From the NCBI GenBank assembly GCA_027336365.1, contig DAHWFY010000005.1, positions 1 through 44,452 of the forward strand: a stretch of 44,452 nt of DNA. The letters are read 5' to 3'. Both the position numbers and the translations under genes were made by a program. A model generated the notes under the pieces. That model saw nothing but the letters and a program-made list of their open reading frames with translations. It did no database searches and had not been told where the DNA came from. Shown here piece by piece: positions 9,900 to 20,172 of this stretch; the stretch's first letter is position 1; each line of letters begins with the position of its first letter. The stretch comes from Bacillota bacterium (GTDB taxonomy: Bacteria > Bacillota > Bacilli > Alicyclobacillales > Alicyclobacillaceae).

Positions 9900-12365
9900 T
9901 CAGATCCGACCCGCGTTGACGTCGAGAGTACAGGTTCCATGCAGCGGTATCATCTTCCCGAGCACCAATCGATATGCTGAAACCATTTCCGTTCCCACCG
10001 CTTGCCAATGAGAATACTTTACCACAACTTGATACCGATAGTGGTCTCCAACTCGCAAGACACCTGCGGGTACCGCGGGAAGAATTTCTACACTTTGCCC
10101 GGTCAACCTGCGCAAAACCTCCCGTTCGAATCGAGCGGCCGCTCCATGTGCCACTTGTTCCTGCGGATGACTTGCCATAAAAACGGCCAGCTCGCAAAAT
10201 GGAGGGTAAACAAACTCTCGCCGCAATTCCATTTCCCGCATATAAAAGGCTCGTTGGTTGTGCTGTGCCGCGGCTACAATGGCATAGTGATCCGGCCGGT
10301 AGGTTTGTACCACGGTGCGGCCCGGCCGCTGTGCGCGGCCAGCTCGACCAGAAACCTGTGTCAAAAGTTGAAATGTCCGTTCTGCGGCTCGAAAATCCGG
10401 AACAGAGAACAACGTGTCTGCCGCAATCACTCCCACGAAAGTCACGTCCGGAAAATCCAGTCCCTTGGCCACCATTTGCGTGCCCACCAAAATGTCTGCC
10501 TCATGATGTAAAAAACTTTCAATCAAATCCCGATAGGACCCTTTGCGTCGAGTGGTGTCCACATCCATGCGCAACACCTTGGCCGCGGGAAACACCCGTC
10601 GCAATTCTGCTTCCACCTGTTGAGTTCCCAGACCAAATGAACGCATGGCAGGCTCTCCACAGTGAGGACAAACGGCTGGCATTCGAGTCTGATATCCACA
10701 ATAATGACAGTGCAATCCATCTGTTCCTTGGTCCCGATGGAGCGTTAAAGATATATCGCAGTGAGGACACTGCAATGTTTCCCCACAAGACCGACACAGT
10801 ACAAAAGCGGCATAGCCTCGACGGTTGAGAAATAAGATGGCCTGATTCCCTTCTGCGAGTACATCTGCAATACCCTGATTAACCGCTCTACTAAAAATCC
10901 CCTGCTGTCCTAAGCGCAACTCCTCTCGCATATCCACCACCTCTATCGGTGGCAGTGCGCGGCCGTGAAATCGTTCTGGCAGGACCAACAGATTCGCTTC
11001 TCCCTTTGTCACCCGATGCATGGCCTCAAGGGAAGGGGTTGCAGAACCAAGGATTACCGTTGCATGATGGAATTGCGCCCGCCACAAAGCCACATCTCTA
11101 GCATCATAATACGGAGTTTCTCCCTGTTTGTAAGAAGGCTCATGTTCTTCATCCACAACAATCAAACGTAAGTTGGTCAGGGGAGCAAAGACTGCTGAGC
11201 GAGCCCCTACAACAATCGGCGCCTCTCCCCGCAAAACCCGCAACCACTCATCTCTACGCTCCCCGTCCCCCAAACCAGAATGTAAAATTGCAACCCTATC
11301 CCCAAAACGCTCTTGAAAACGCCCCACCATTTGGGGCGTCAAGGCAATTTCCGGCACCAGTACCAAAGCACCACCGGATTCGTGCAAACCCTGCTCTATG
11401 CTTTGCAAGTAGACTTCCGTTTTGCCGCTTCCCGTCACGCCATGCAAAACAAGGATATGTTCCTCATAACTTTGCAAAGCCGCGCCAATGGCGTCGATGG
11501 CTCGTTGCTGCCACGATGTCAAGCTTATAGACTCTGCAGAATGGCTGACTGGAGCCACTGCAATCACCGTGGGGTCAGGACGACGTCCCTGTTCTACATA
11601 TACAATCTGAGCTAACCCCTCTCGACAAATTGCTTGAATGGCGGTGTCCTTAGGATGCAGGGTCAAGGCTCGCAAATCCAATGTGCCCTGTTCAGACAAT
11701 AACTGCAAAATAGAAGATTGCTTAGGCGCCCTTGCTTGCCTCTGCTGTGCCTGCGCTAACAATGATTCACGACCGTGTAAGGACCGCAAAAAGGCGGTCT
11801 TACGGGCGCCTACGCGAGATTGAACCCCCACGCGGCGTATGACCGCACCTCTTTCTTGCAGATAGGTCAAGATGGTTCCCACGTCGGGTCCAAAACGGCG
11901 ACGCAAAGCCCTACCGGAACGAGGCTGTTCCTGTAACCACCGCCAAACTGTTTGAGCTTCAACGTCAAAGGCCTCCGGAATGACCACTGCCGTATAGTAA
12001 AAATCTGTCTGTCCATGAAAGGGTGCAGGTAAAAGAGCACTCAGAGCCTCCGTCCACGTACACCCATAGCGTCCTTGCAACCACTGACTTAAATCCATCA
12101 GTTCCTTCGTCAGCAAAGGTATGTCGTCAATGATATCGAGGATGAATTTCAGTGGTTTGTCGTCATTTCCACAACTCCCTCTTCCCTCCTCGTCTCGTCG
12201 CAAAGCCACCACAAGTCCCTGTCTCGTCACTCTGCCGAATGGCACCTCCACCCGCTGTCCCACTTGCAACTGTGACTCCCATTGCGCAGGTACTTGATAA
12301 TCAAAAACCTTGTCCACCGCTTTACTCCGCAGTTCCACGGCAACCTCGGCCACCAGAATACTCAA
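9900..12365 (-). CDS. priA: Primosomal protein N' (replication restart helicase)
   Basis: LHGVTGSGKTEVYLQSI Walker A, VDEEHEPSYKQ, CxxC zinc motifs (CRSCGETLQCPHCD...CHYCG...CPHCG). Confidence 0.95.
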   Translation of the reverse strand: MSILVAEVAVELRSKAVDKVFDYQVPAQWESQLQVGQRVEVPFGRVTRQGLVVALRRDEEGRGSCGNDDKPLKFILDIIDDIPLLTKELMDLSQWLQGRYGCTWTEALSALLPAPFHGQTDFYYTAVVIPEAFDVEAQTVWRWLQEQPRSGRALRRRFGPDVGTILTYLQERGAVIRRVGVQSRVGARKTAFLRSLHGRESLLAQAQQRQARAPKQSSILQLLSEQGTLDLRALTLHPKDTAIQAICREGLAQIVYVEQGRRPDPTVIAVAPVSHSAESISLTSWQQRAIDAIGAALQSYEEHILVLHGVTGSGKTEVYLQSIEQGLHESGGALVLVPEIALTPQMVGRFQERFGDRVAILHSGLGDGERRDEWLRVLRGEAPIVVGARSAVFAPLTNLRLIVVDEEHEPSYKQGETPYYDARDVALWRAQFHHATVILGSATPSLEAMHRVTKGEANLLVLPERFHGRALPPIEVVDMREELRLGQQGIFSRAVNQGIADVLAEGNQAILFLNRRGYAAFVLCRSCGETLQCPHCDISLTLHRDQGTDGLHCHYCGYQTRMPAVCPHCGEPAMRSFGLGTQQVEAELRRVFPAAKVLRMDVDTTRRKGSYRDLIESFLHHEADILVGTQMVAKGLDFPDVTFVGVIAADTLFSVPDFRAAERTFQLLTQVSGRAGRAQRPGRTVVQTYRPDHYAIVAAAQHNQRAFYMREMELRREFVYPPFCELAVFMASHPQEQVAHGAAARFEREVLRRLTGQSVEILPAVPAGVLRVGDHYRYQVVVKYSHWQAVGTEMVSAYRLVLGKMIPLHGTCTLDVNAGRI

Positions 12366-13585
12366 GTTTCTTGCGCCCCCACCACAAAGTCCTGTGCTGT
12401 TCGCAAATTGATCACTTCATCCAATATGGCATCTGCCACCACCCTTTTAGAGACCAAGGGAATATCCTGCAGAGTCCCATTGCGGCGCAGCAAAATGACG
12501 TGATTTGTGTCTCCTGCAAATCCTGCTCCCGGCTCTGTGACATCATTTATCACCACAAGATCCAGTTTTTTTCGTTCCAGTTTATCCATTCCGTATTTAA
12601 CCAGATCCCGAGTTTCAGCAGCAAAGCCCACTACAGATTGCCCAATTTTTTTCACAGCCGTGGCGTTAGCAAGAATATCCGGTGTAGGCTCTAAAGCCAA
12701 AACCGGGACTCCATCGGACTTTTTCCATTTTTGAGCAAGAGGCGAAACGGGTCGGAAGTCTGCAGGAGCTGCCGCAGCAATTAGGACGTCTGCCTTTGAC
12801 CAGTGCTGCATCACTGCCGTCAGCATTTGCTGAGTAGAACGCACACCAATGACCCGTGCTCCCACTACAGGATTGAGATGAACTGGGCCAGAGACTAAAG
12901 TCACCTCGGCACCTCGAGCTATCCCTGCCTCGGCGAGTGCGTAGCCCATTTTTCCACTTGAAGCATTGCTCAAAAACCGCACGGGGTCCAGGTCTTCCAC
13001 TGTAGGGCCCGCCGTAATCAGTAGGTGCAATCCTACCAAATCTCTGCTGCGTCGAATTAAGTGGACCACTTGGGCGGCAATCTCTTCTGGTTCAGGCAGT
13101 CTGCCCGGACCGTTGTATCCGCAAGCCAGCGGTCCTGAATTGGGGGTTAGAACTAGTATCCCTCTTTTTTCTAATAAACTTATATTTTCTTTAACTGCTT
13201 TATTAAACCACATATGAACATTCATAGAAGGCGCAATCAGTATAGGAGCTTGCACGGCCAATGCCACCGTTGTCACCGGGTCATCCGCAATACCCGCAGC
13301 AAGTTTGCCAATCAGATCCGCCGTCGCCGGTGCAATGACATAGACAGATGCCAAGTCGGCCCAGGCAATGTGAGCAATTTCCTGTGCATTGGGTTCACTA
13401 AATACGTCGGTGAGCACGGGTTCATGGGTAATGGACTGAAAAGTCAATGGCTGCACAAACCGTTGTGCATTGGGGGTCATCACCACCCGCACCCTCAAAC
13501 CTTGTTTGACCAGCTGACTGCATAAGGATATGGATTTATAAGCCGCAATGCCGCCACCGACTCCCACCAAAACAGTCTCTGTCAC
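12362..13585 (-). CDS. coaBC: Bifunctional phosphopantothenoylcysteine decarboxylase / phosphopantothenate-cysteine ligase
   Basis: GVGGGIAAYKSISLCSQLVKQG, APSMNVHMW, ITAGPTVEDLDPVRFLSNASSGKMGYALAE. Confidence 0.95.
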   Translation of the reverse strand: MTETVLVGVGGGIAAYKSISLCSQLVKQGLRVRVVMTPNAQRFVQPLTFQSITHEPVLTDVFSEPNAQEIAHIAWADLASVYVIAPATADLIGKLAAGIADDPVTTVALAVQAPILIAPSMNVHMWFNKAVKENISLLEKRGILVLTPNSGPLACGYNGPGRLPEPEEIAAQVVHLIRRSRDLVGLHLLITAGPTVEDLDPVRFLSNASSGKMGYALAEAGIARGAEVTLVSGPVHLNPVVGARVIGVRSTQQMLTAVMQHWSKADVLIAAAAPADFRPVSPLAQKWKKSDGVPVLALEPTPDILANATAVKKIGQSVVGFAAETRDLVKYGMDKLERKKLDLVVINDVTEPGAGFAGDTNHVILLRRNGTLQDIPLVSKRVVADAILDEVINLRTAQDFVVGAQET

Positions 13586-13752
13586 GGTTGACCCTCCTCC
13601 ATGAAAACATGAACCTCACTGGACAGACTCTCATGTCGCTGTTAACGGCACCAGCAAGGAAAGTAAATCCACATCAGTGTAATTATTGGATAGAAAAACA
13701 GAACAACCTGGCGGCTGTTCTGCATCGTACCCACGGGTTCCAATCGGTCCGA

Positions 13753-13962
13753 CTACTTGATTCCCTCTTTCGTACGATAAAACCGCACCTTCTGACTGTG
13801 AATCTCCCACAGGGCCCGACTGACATTCCTGGTTGTGGAAGAACCGGGTTGACTCTGCAAACGGTCTTGGAGTTGCCTGGCTCGCTTGGACACTGCAACG
13901 ACTAAACCGTACTTGCTGTCCACCAGAGTCATCAGTTCGTCAATTGACGGATACAGTAGCAC
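13753..13962 (-). CDS. rpoZ: DNA-directed RNA polymerase omega subunit
   Basis: [33 protein letters not shown]; position between coaBC and gmk. Confidence 0.9.
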   Translation of the reverse strand: MLLYPSIDELMTLVDSKYGLVVAVSKRARQLQDRLQSQPGSSTTRNVSRALWEIHSQKVRFYRTKEGIK

Positions 13963-14002
13963 TCCATTTCACCTCCCGCAACCTCGCTACCCATTTTTCG
14001 AC

Positions 14003-14034
14003 AGCGTAGGTCCCACAAAGCGTAGGTCCCACAA
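14003..14034. repeat. Perfect 16-bp tandem duplication
   Basis: AGCGTAGGTCCCACAA repeated twice back to back in the gmk-rpoZ intergenic region. Confidence 0.9.
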
Positions 14035-14108
14035 ATTAATTTACACAACCTGAGAGACTTTGTACAACTGGCTTCACACCCGCTGTAGAAAGCATCAGGC
14101 ACGCCACA

Positions 14109-14723
14109 TTACCATTCACTGAGCAACTCCAGATTCCGATGCACACTGCAGTGTTCAGCACGTATAATGGCTTCTATTCGAACACAAGCCGAATCCACCA
14201 CATCGTTGACCACCACATAGTTGTATTCCTTCATCCGTTGTAACTCATGGCGAGCCGCGCCAAATCGTCGTTGGAACGACTCGTCCGTCTCACTGCCGCG
14301 TCCCAAAATGCGGGACTTGAGTTCCGTGGCCGATGGGGGAATAAGAAAAATAAATACACCTTCTGGATATGTATGTCGAACCTGCATCGCACCTTGAATA
14401 TCAATCTCCAGAAGTACGTCAACGCCTCGTTCCAGCTTTTCCTCGACAAAGTTTCTTGGCGTCCCATAAAAATTCCCGTATACCTCAGCCCATTCAAGAA
14501 GTTGATTGTAAGCTATCATGGCGTGAAATTCCTCTGGACTCTTAAAAAAGTAATTAACGCCATGTTGTTCGCCTTCCCGCGGCAACCGGGTGGTGGCTGA
14601 CACCGACAAGGACAGGTCTGGTTGACGCGCCATCAAAGCTTGACACACCGTTCCCTTGCCTGCCCCGGACGGGCCACTGAGTACGAACAAGATTCCCCGT
14701 TTGCCCTCTGTCATAAGACTCAA
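14109..14723 (-). CDS. gmk: Guanylate kinase
   Basis: [43 protein letters not shown]. Confidence 0.95.
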   Translation of the reverse strand: MSLMTEGKRGILFVLSGPSGAGKGTVCQALMARQPDLSLSVSATTRLPREGEQHGVNYFFKSPEEFHAMIAYNQLLEWAEVYGNFYGTPRNFVEEKLERGVDVLLEIDIQGAMQVRHTYPEGVFIFLIPPSATELKSRILGRGSETDESFQRRFGAARHELQRMKEYNYVVVNDVVDSACVRIEAIIRAEHCSVHRNLELLSEW

Positions 14724-14986
14724 TCCTCGTCTTCAATAATTTGTTCCTTTGCCGTGAGCCGATGAGCCACGGTTTCCGGTTGAACTGCAGACAATATCAC
14801 GTGGTCACTGTCCATGATGATGACCGCTCGAGTGCGTCGGCCATAAGTCGCATCAATCAGCATGCCCCGGTCTCTTGCTTCCTGAATGATACGTTTGATG
14901 GGGGCAGACTCCGGACTGACGATGGAAATGATTCGGTTGGCCGACACGATGTTGCCAAATCCGATATTAATCAACTTAATATTCAC
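14720..14986 (-). CDS. remA: Extracellular matrix regulator RemA / DUF370
   Basis: [77 protein letters not shown]. Confidence 0.93.
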   Translation of the reverse strand: MNIKLINIGFGNIVSANRIISIVSPESAPIKRIIQEARDRGMLIDATYGRRTRAVIIMDSDHVILSAVQPETVAHRLTAKEQIIEDED

Positions 14987-15149
14987 TCGCCAGCCTCCTT
15001 CTAGAGGTCATAATAACTCACCCTTCGCATTCTCACCTTATCTTAGCTCAAAACCATACTCTCTGCTGCACAGAGACTCACCTGCATGAAAAGACCCATC
15101 TTGCTCCATTTTGGACTTGTTCCCACAGTTGTTCAATCAATGTATTATA

Positions 15150-15389
15150 CAAAGGTATTATACCAAAAGCATTCGCCTCACGGCGAACGCCTTATATCCC
15201 CAGCGCTGAAGCGTGTTCAGCACTATTTTGTGGAACTTGTGGGTAATGCTGAGCGCTGAAACACGGGGTTTTACGGTGAAAATCCTTAGCGCCAACCCCA
15301 ACAATCCAGAGGTTGGCGCTAAGCCCCCATGCCCCTAACGGGGCACAATATGATGGTGAACATAGCCGGACGGTTATTTTCCCATCAAA
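15150..15389 (+). ncRNA. Highly structured non-coding intergenic region ending in family-iii core copy A (candidate omegaRNA-like / IS200-605 right-end remnant)
   Basis: No convincing ORF. Stems: TTCGCC/GGCGAA (15173-15188), TTAGCGCCAACC/GGTTGGCGCTAA (15286-15297/15311-15322), TGCCCC/GGGGCA, ATAGCCG-GA-CGGTTAT; ends CCCATCAAA. The core (15317-15389) recurs at 39790-39860. Confidence 0.5.
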
Positions 15390-15415
15390 GAGACAGGAAT
15401 GTGCACTACGGGGTT

Positions 15416-18214
15416 CTAATGGGAGGCAACCTTGGTTTTGAGAGCTTTGCGACCTGCCCGGCGCAACGACAAGGCCAGGGTAGGGACCAGTGCTGCCAGA
15501 ACGGTCAATCCCCATTCGAAGGAGGATGGTGTGATGGTACTGAATACTTTTGTCAACACAGGTACGTACAGGGTTAGAAGAAATAAGCCTAGAGAACTCA
15601 GTACAGCCAGCCAGAGCCAGACGTTTTCAAACAAGTTCCTTTTCAATATTCCCCCATCTATGCTACGGGAGTCAAAAACAAGAACAAACTGCGCTAAAGT
15701 CAAAGTGGTATACGCCAGCGTCTGGGCTCTCGTCAGGTTTCTGGGATCCGTTTGTAACGCCCAAACAAACACTGCCAGAGTAACCATTCCGACAAGAAAC
15801 CCTCGGCTGAGAATCTTAACCGTGAAACTGGGGGAAAAGATTCCTTCAGTGACGTTCCGGGGAGGTCGCTGCATAATATCCTTTTCGGCTGGGTCAACCC
15901 CCAACGCGATGGCTGGTAGCCCATCAGTCACCAAATTCACCCACAAAATTTGAATTGGCAATAAGGGCAATGGCAACCCCACCAACATGGCGACAAACAT
16001 TGTGACAATCTCACCCACGTTTGAGGCAAGCAGGTATCGAATGAATTTCTTAATGTTGTCGTAAATACCCCGTCCTTCTTCCACTGCAGCAACAATCGTG
16101 GCAAAGTTATCGTCTGCCAAGATCAAGGCTGAGGCTTCTTTCGCCACGTCCGTGCCACCCAACCCCATGGCAATGCCAATGTCGGCCTGTTTAATGGCAG
16201 GTGCATCGTTGACCCCATCTCCCGTCATCGCGACAACCTCACCTTGGGTCTGTAAGGCCTTCACAATTCGCAGTTTGTGTTCAGGGGTTACACGCGCGTA
16301 CACGTAAGTGTTCACAGCCTCTTTTGCCAAGATGTCATCCTCCATCAGATCCAAATCCCGACCCGTTAAGACCCGTCCCCCCTCTGGCAGAATCTGCAAT
16401 TGACGTGCAATGGCGGTGGCCGTCAACTGATGGTCTCCGGTAATCATGACTGTCCGAATTCCGGCTCGACGACAGCTTTCAATCGCTTCAAACACCCCTT
16501 CCCGAGGTGGATCCATCATCCCCACGAGCCCCACAAAAACCAGACAAGTTTCCGGCTGCGGTTCTGCCTTTGCCGTCTCGATACTGGTAAACTTTCGATA
16601 TGCAAAGGCTAAATTGCGAAGGGCACCCGCGGCCATTTGCTGGTTGGCTTGGAGTACATTTTTACGCACCCCTGCAGATAGCAGATCCTCTCGACCATGG
16701 CTGATAAAGTGAGTTGCCCGGTCAATCAACACTTCCGGGGCCCCCTTCACCAAAAGAAACACATCTTTCCCTTTACGAACCAGCACAGACATGAGCTTAC
16801 GCTCTGAATCAAAGGGAATTTCATCAACGCGCTGAAACTCCTCGTTCCAATCTGTGTACTTTCCCTTTCTGGCCAGCAACAGCAGGGCGGCCTCAGTGGG
16901 ATCCCCAGTGAACCCCCAACGAGGATTCCCATCCTCACCATGTACTCGTTCCATCTGAGCGTTATTGCAGACGGCCCCAATCTGCAATAGCCATTTCAGG
17001 TGAGTCCTCCGCAAGGGTTGCACCGGTCGTTGGTTGTAAATGAACTCTCCTTCATCACTATCACCGCTGCCGGTTACCCCGTACCACTCCCCATCCGCCC
17101 ACACCTGTTGAACAGTCATGCGGTTTTGTGTTAGAGTGCCCGTTTTATCCGAACAGATGACGGTGGCACAGCCCAGGGTTTCCACGGAGGGCAAGTTCCG
17201 AACGATGGCATGGCGCTTAATCATCCGCTGTACACCCAACGCCAAGGCGATGGTGACAATGGCAGGCAACCCTTCAGGAATGGCGGCAACTGCCAGACTG
17301 ACACCAGCCAAAAACATCTCGTACACTTTGTGTCCATGCAAAACTCCCGTGACAACCACCAGCAAGGTAATCGTCAATGCCACCCAGACCAGTGCCTTAC
17401 CTAACTGGTTCAAGCGTCTTTGTAAAGGAGTCAAGGTTTCTTCTGATTCCTCCATCAGTCCAGCAATTTTACCCATTTCCGTTGCCATTCCCGTAGCGCT
17501 AACCAAGGCCTCACTTTTCCCCCTGGTGACCATCGTCCCCATGTACACCATGTTGATTCTGTCCCCCAACGGTGCATCCGGTGTCGCCTGGAAAGAGGCA
17601 TTTTTACTCACAGGAACCGACTCTCCGGTTAAGGAAGACTCTTCCACTTCCATGCCCTGCACCCATAAAAGTCTTCCATCTGCTGGAACTCGGTCTCCCC
17701 CCTCCAACAAAATAATATCCCCAGGCACCAGTTCTCGGGCGGGAATACTTTTAACCTGCCCATCACGGCGGACTCTTGCCACGGGAGCAATCAATTCCTT
17801 AAGTGCCGCCAGAGACCGTTCCGCCCGTACCTCCTGAACAAAACCCAGGATGCCGTTGAGGATGATGATGGCAATGATGGTCACGGCATCGGTGTATTCA
17901 CTCAACAAGCCAGAGATGAGAGTTGCCGCCAACAGTACTAGAATCATGAAATCACGAAACTGGTTGAAGAAGATGGTTAACAGAGAGACCCTGCGCCCTT
18001 CTGTGAGCAAGTTTGCGCCGAATTTTTCCCGTCGCATCGAGGCCTGCTCATCACTCAATCCCGCAGTGGATACTTCGAGTGAATCGAGACATGCCGTCGC
18101 GGACAGCGCGTGCCAGTTGTTTTCCACTGGAGCCACCCTTTCGCCTCGCTTGTGTTTGTCTCGTAATTCGTATGCTTGTACGTCGGTAAACATGTCCAAA
18201 CCAGACACGCCCAT
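15416..18214 (-). CDS. Cation-translocating P-type ATPase (SERCA-type, calcium)
   Basis: ICSDKTGTLTQNRMT, MITGDHQLTA, AMTGDGVNDAPAIKQADIGIAMG, N-terminal cation ATPase domain (LSATACLDSLEVSTAGLSDEQA). Confidence 0.93.
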   Translation of the reverse strand: MGVSGLDMFTDVQAYELRDKHKRGERVAPVENNWHALSATACLDSLEVSTAGLSDEQASMRREKFGANLLTEGRRVSLLTIFFNQFRDFMILVLLAATLISGLLSEYTDAVTIIAIIILNGILGFVQEVRAERSLAALKELIAPVARVRRDGQVKSIPARELVPGDIILLEGGDRVPADGRLLWVQGMEVEESSLTGESVPVSKNASFQATPDAPLGDRINMVYMGTMVTRGKSEALVSATGMATEMGKIAGLMEESEETLTPLQRRLNQLGKALVWVALTITLLVVVTGVLHGHKVYEMFLAGVSLAVAAIPEGLPAIVTIALALGVQRMIKRHAIVRNLPSVETLGCATVICSDKTGTLTQNRMTVQQVWADGEWYGVTGSGDSDEGEFIYNQRPVQPLRRTHLKWLLQIGAVCNNAQMERVHGEDGNPRWGFTGDPTEAALLLLARKGKYTDWNEEFQRVDEIPFDSERKLMSVLVRKGKDVFLLVKGAPEVLIDRATHFISHGREDLLSAGVRKNVLQANQQMAAGALRNLAFAYRKFTSIETAKAEPQPETCLVFVGLVGMMDPPREGVFEAIESCRRAGIRTVMITGDHQLTATAIARQLQILPEGGRVLTGRDLDLMEDDILAKEAVNTYVYARVTPEHKLRIVKALQTQGEVVAMTGDGVNDAPAIKQADIGIAMGLGGTDVAKEASALILADDNFATIVAAVEEGRGIYDNIKKFIRYLLASNVGEIVTMFVAMLVGLPLPLLPIQILWVNLVTDGLPAIALGVDPAEKDIMQRPPRNVTEGIFSPSFTVKILSRGFLVGMVTLAVFVWALQTDPRNLTRAQTLAYTTLTLAQFVLVFDSRSIDGGILKRNLFENVWLWLAVLSSLGLFLLTLYVPVLTKVFSTITPSSFEWGLTVLAALVPTLALSLRRAGRKALKTKVASH

Positions 18215-18356
18215 TGCTTAGAGAAGCACAGGTTCGGTATACTCAAGATCCGGAATCTGATGAGATCGTTGGGGGGATAAAGACTGTTGACCCGCTCCCC
18301 CGGGGTCCGCGAGGTAGGGGATTATCCTGGATGGATTAGCCATTGCCGTTTTAGTC

Positions 18357-20117
18357 ATGAACTGGCAGCGCTTTGTGCATTCTCGCATCGAAAAAGTGCA
18401 CCAACCCGGCGACAGGGATCTTGTTCTCACTCTCCGATATGCCAGAGGTAGTACGAAAATTTTGCTTTCCGCAGACAGAGCCTCTCCTAGAGCTCACGTC
18501 CTGTCTCGGATCCGGCCAGAAAATCCGGAACAACCCCCAATGTTTTGCATGTTATTGCGCAAACACTTGGAAGGTGGCGAGATCTACGCCATCCGTCAGG
18601 CGCCGGAATGGGAGAGAGTCTTGCAGATCTACGTACAGTCTAGGAATGAACTAGGTGATCCCACTCGTTATGTGTTGTTACTGGAAATAATGGGTAAACA
18701 CAGCAACTTGCTTCTGTGTACGCTGAGTCCAGAGGAACAACCTGACCAAGTGGTGGACAGCATCGTCCACGTCACAGAACGCATGAGCAGAGTGCGACCC
18801 GTTTTCTCGGGACAGGCCTATACCCCGGTTCCACCTTTGGCGAAAAAAACGGTTCCTAACCTGACCACGCAGGACCTGATGGAAGTGCACCTATTGGAAT
18901 TGGCGCCCAAGCAGCAGATACGAAGCCTGGTACAACTTGCAGCGGGAATAGGGCCCGAAACCGCCCGCGAGGGGCTGTGGCGAGCTCGCGGTGAAATAAT
19001 GCAAGTCTGTCCACACAGCCAAGAAGAGGTCGTTCTGCGCGCCTTGCAGAACTTGTGGGAACGCACCTTAAGAAACCAAGAGCCTCCTTCCCTTGGTTTG
19101 AATGAACTAGGCTATCCAACGGCTGTCGCGCCTTTTGCTTTGACGTGTTGGACGCATTGGCAACAAGCCGACAGTCTGGACGATGCTTTGGAGTATTACT
19201 ACCAGAATCAGACCGCTCGTCTGCGCGATTCAGCCCGGTCCCAGTCGCTACGCCAAGTCTTGGCAACCCATATGGACCGCTTGCGGGGAAAACACGCGAA
19301 ATTGCAGACTCAATTGGAACAAGCTAAAGAAGCAGCGAATCTGCAGGTACAGGGAGAATTACTGACGTCCTATGCTCACCAAGTTCATAAGGGGATGCAA
19401 CTGGTTACATTACCCAACTATTATGATCAAGAAAGGCCCCTTGAGATTGCCCTGGACCCGGCGCGTACGGCCATTGAAAATGCACAGAGATACTACCGCG
19501 CAGCGGCAAAAAGGAAGCGAGCGGTGCCACTGGTAACCGCTGAACTAGAGCAGTGTGCAAAAGACATGCAATACCTGGAACACATTTTGTTGTATGCCGA
19601 AAACGCCACGGGTCAGGAATTGGAACAGCTTCGAGACGAACTGGAAAAACAGCACTTTATTACATTGAAGAATAAGTATCCAAATTCGGGCAACCGACAG
19701 CGTAAACAAAAAAGTCTAAGCAAAGCCACTGGCAGGCCCCACACCTTTCTGAGCAGTGATGGATTCATCATTCGGGTAGGCCGCAACAATTTACAAAACG
19801 ATCAACTCACCCTTAAACACAGCCAAGGGGATGACCTGTGGTTGCATGTGAAGGACGCTGCTGGATCCCATGTCGTCGTTTCCGCCTTACATCAAGCGGT
19901 GTCCGACCAAAGCTTGTATGAGGCGGCCCTTTTGGCAACGTACTTCAGCAAACTGCGCACGTCAGGCAATGTCCCCGTAGATTACACTTTAGTCCGCTAC
20001 GTGTGGAAAGCCAACGGGGCGAGGCCGGGAATGGTCCTCTATGACCATCAAAAAACCCTTTATGTTACACCAGATCAAGCGTTGATTGCCCCAATTTTGG
20101 CCCGGGAACAAACCTAA
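18357..20117 (+). CDS. rqcH: NFACT/Rqc2 (RqcH, fibronectin-binding A N-terminal domain) protein; the true start is probably upstream at a non-ATG codon (18321-18329)
   Basis: VHQPGDRDLVLTLRY, DGFIIRVGRNNLQNDQLTLKHSQGDDLWLHVKDAAGSHVVV (DUF814/NFACT-R). Confidence 0.92.
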   Translation: MNWQRFVHSRIEKVHQPGDRDLVLTLRYARGSTKILLSADRASPRAHVLSRIRPENPEQPPMFCMLLRKHLEGGEIYAIRQAPEWERVLQIYVQSRNELGDPTRYVLLLEIMGKHSNLLLCTLSPEEQPDQVVDSIVHVTERMSRVRPVFSGQAYTPVPPLAKKTVPNLTTQDLMEVHLLELAPKQQIRSLVQLAAGIGPETAREGLWRARGEIMQVCPHSQEEVVLRALQNLWERTLRNQEPPSLGLNELGYPTAVAPFALTCWTHWQQADSLDDALEYYYQNQTARLRDSARSQSLRQVLATHMDRLRGKHAKLQTQLEQAKEAANLQVQGELLTSYAHQVHKGMQLVTLPNYYDQERPLEIALDPARTAIENAQRYYRAAAKRKRAVPLVTAELEQCAKDMQYLEHILLYAENATGQELEQLRDELEKQHFITLKNKYPNSGNRQRKQKSLSKATGRPHTFLSSDGFIIRVGRNNLQNDQLTLKHSQGDDLWLHVKDAAGSHVVVSALHQAVSDQSLYEAALLATYFSKLRTSGNVPVDYTLVRYVWKANGARPGMVLYDHQKTLYVTPDQALIAPILAREQT

Positions 20118-20172
20118 CCCCCTGCCCTGAGTACGTTTGGGAAAGCTTTCTGTAGCGGTCAGGTCTTCAAGA

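Noticed and set aside
15150-15415. Simple intrinsic terminator for the convergent or flanking genes as an explanation of the copy A region
   Set aside because: Too long and multi-stemmed, no U-tract after the hairpins, and the core recurs at another locus with the same end; a terminator role for part of it is not excluded.
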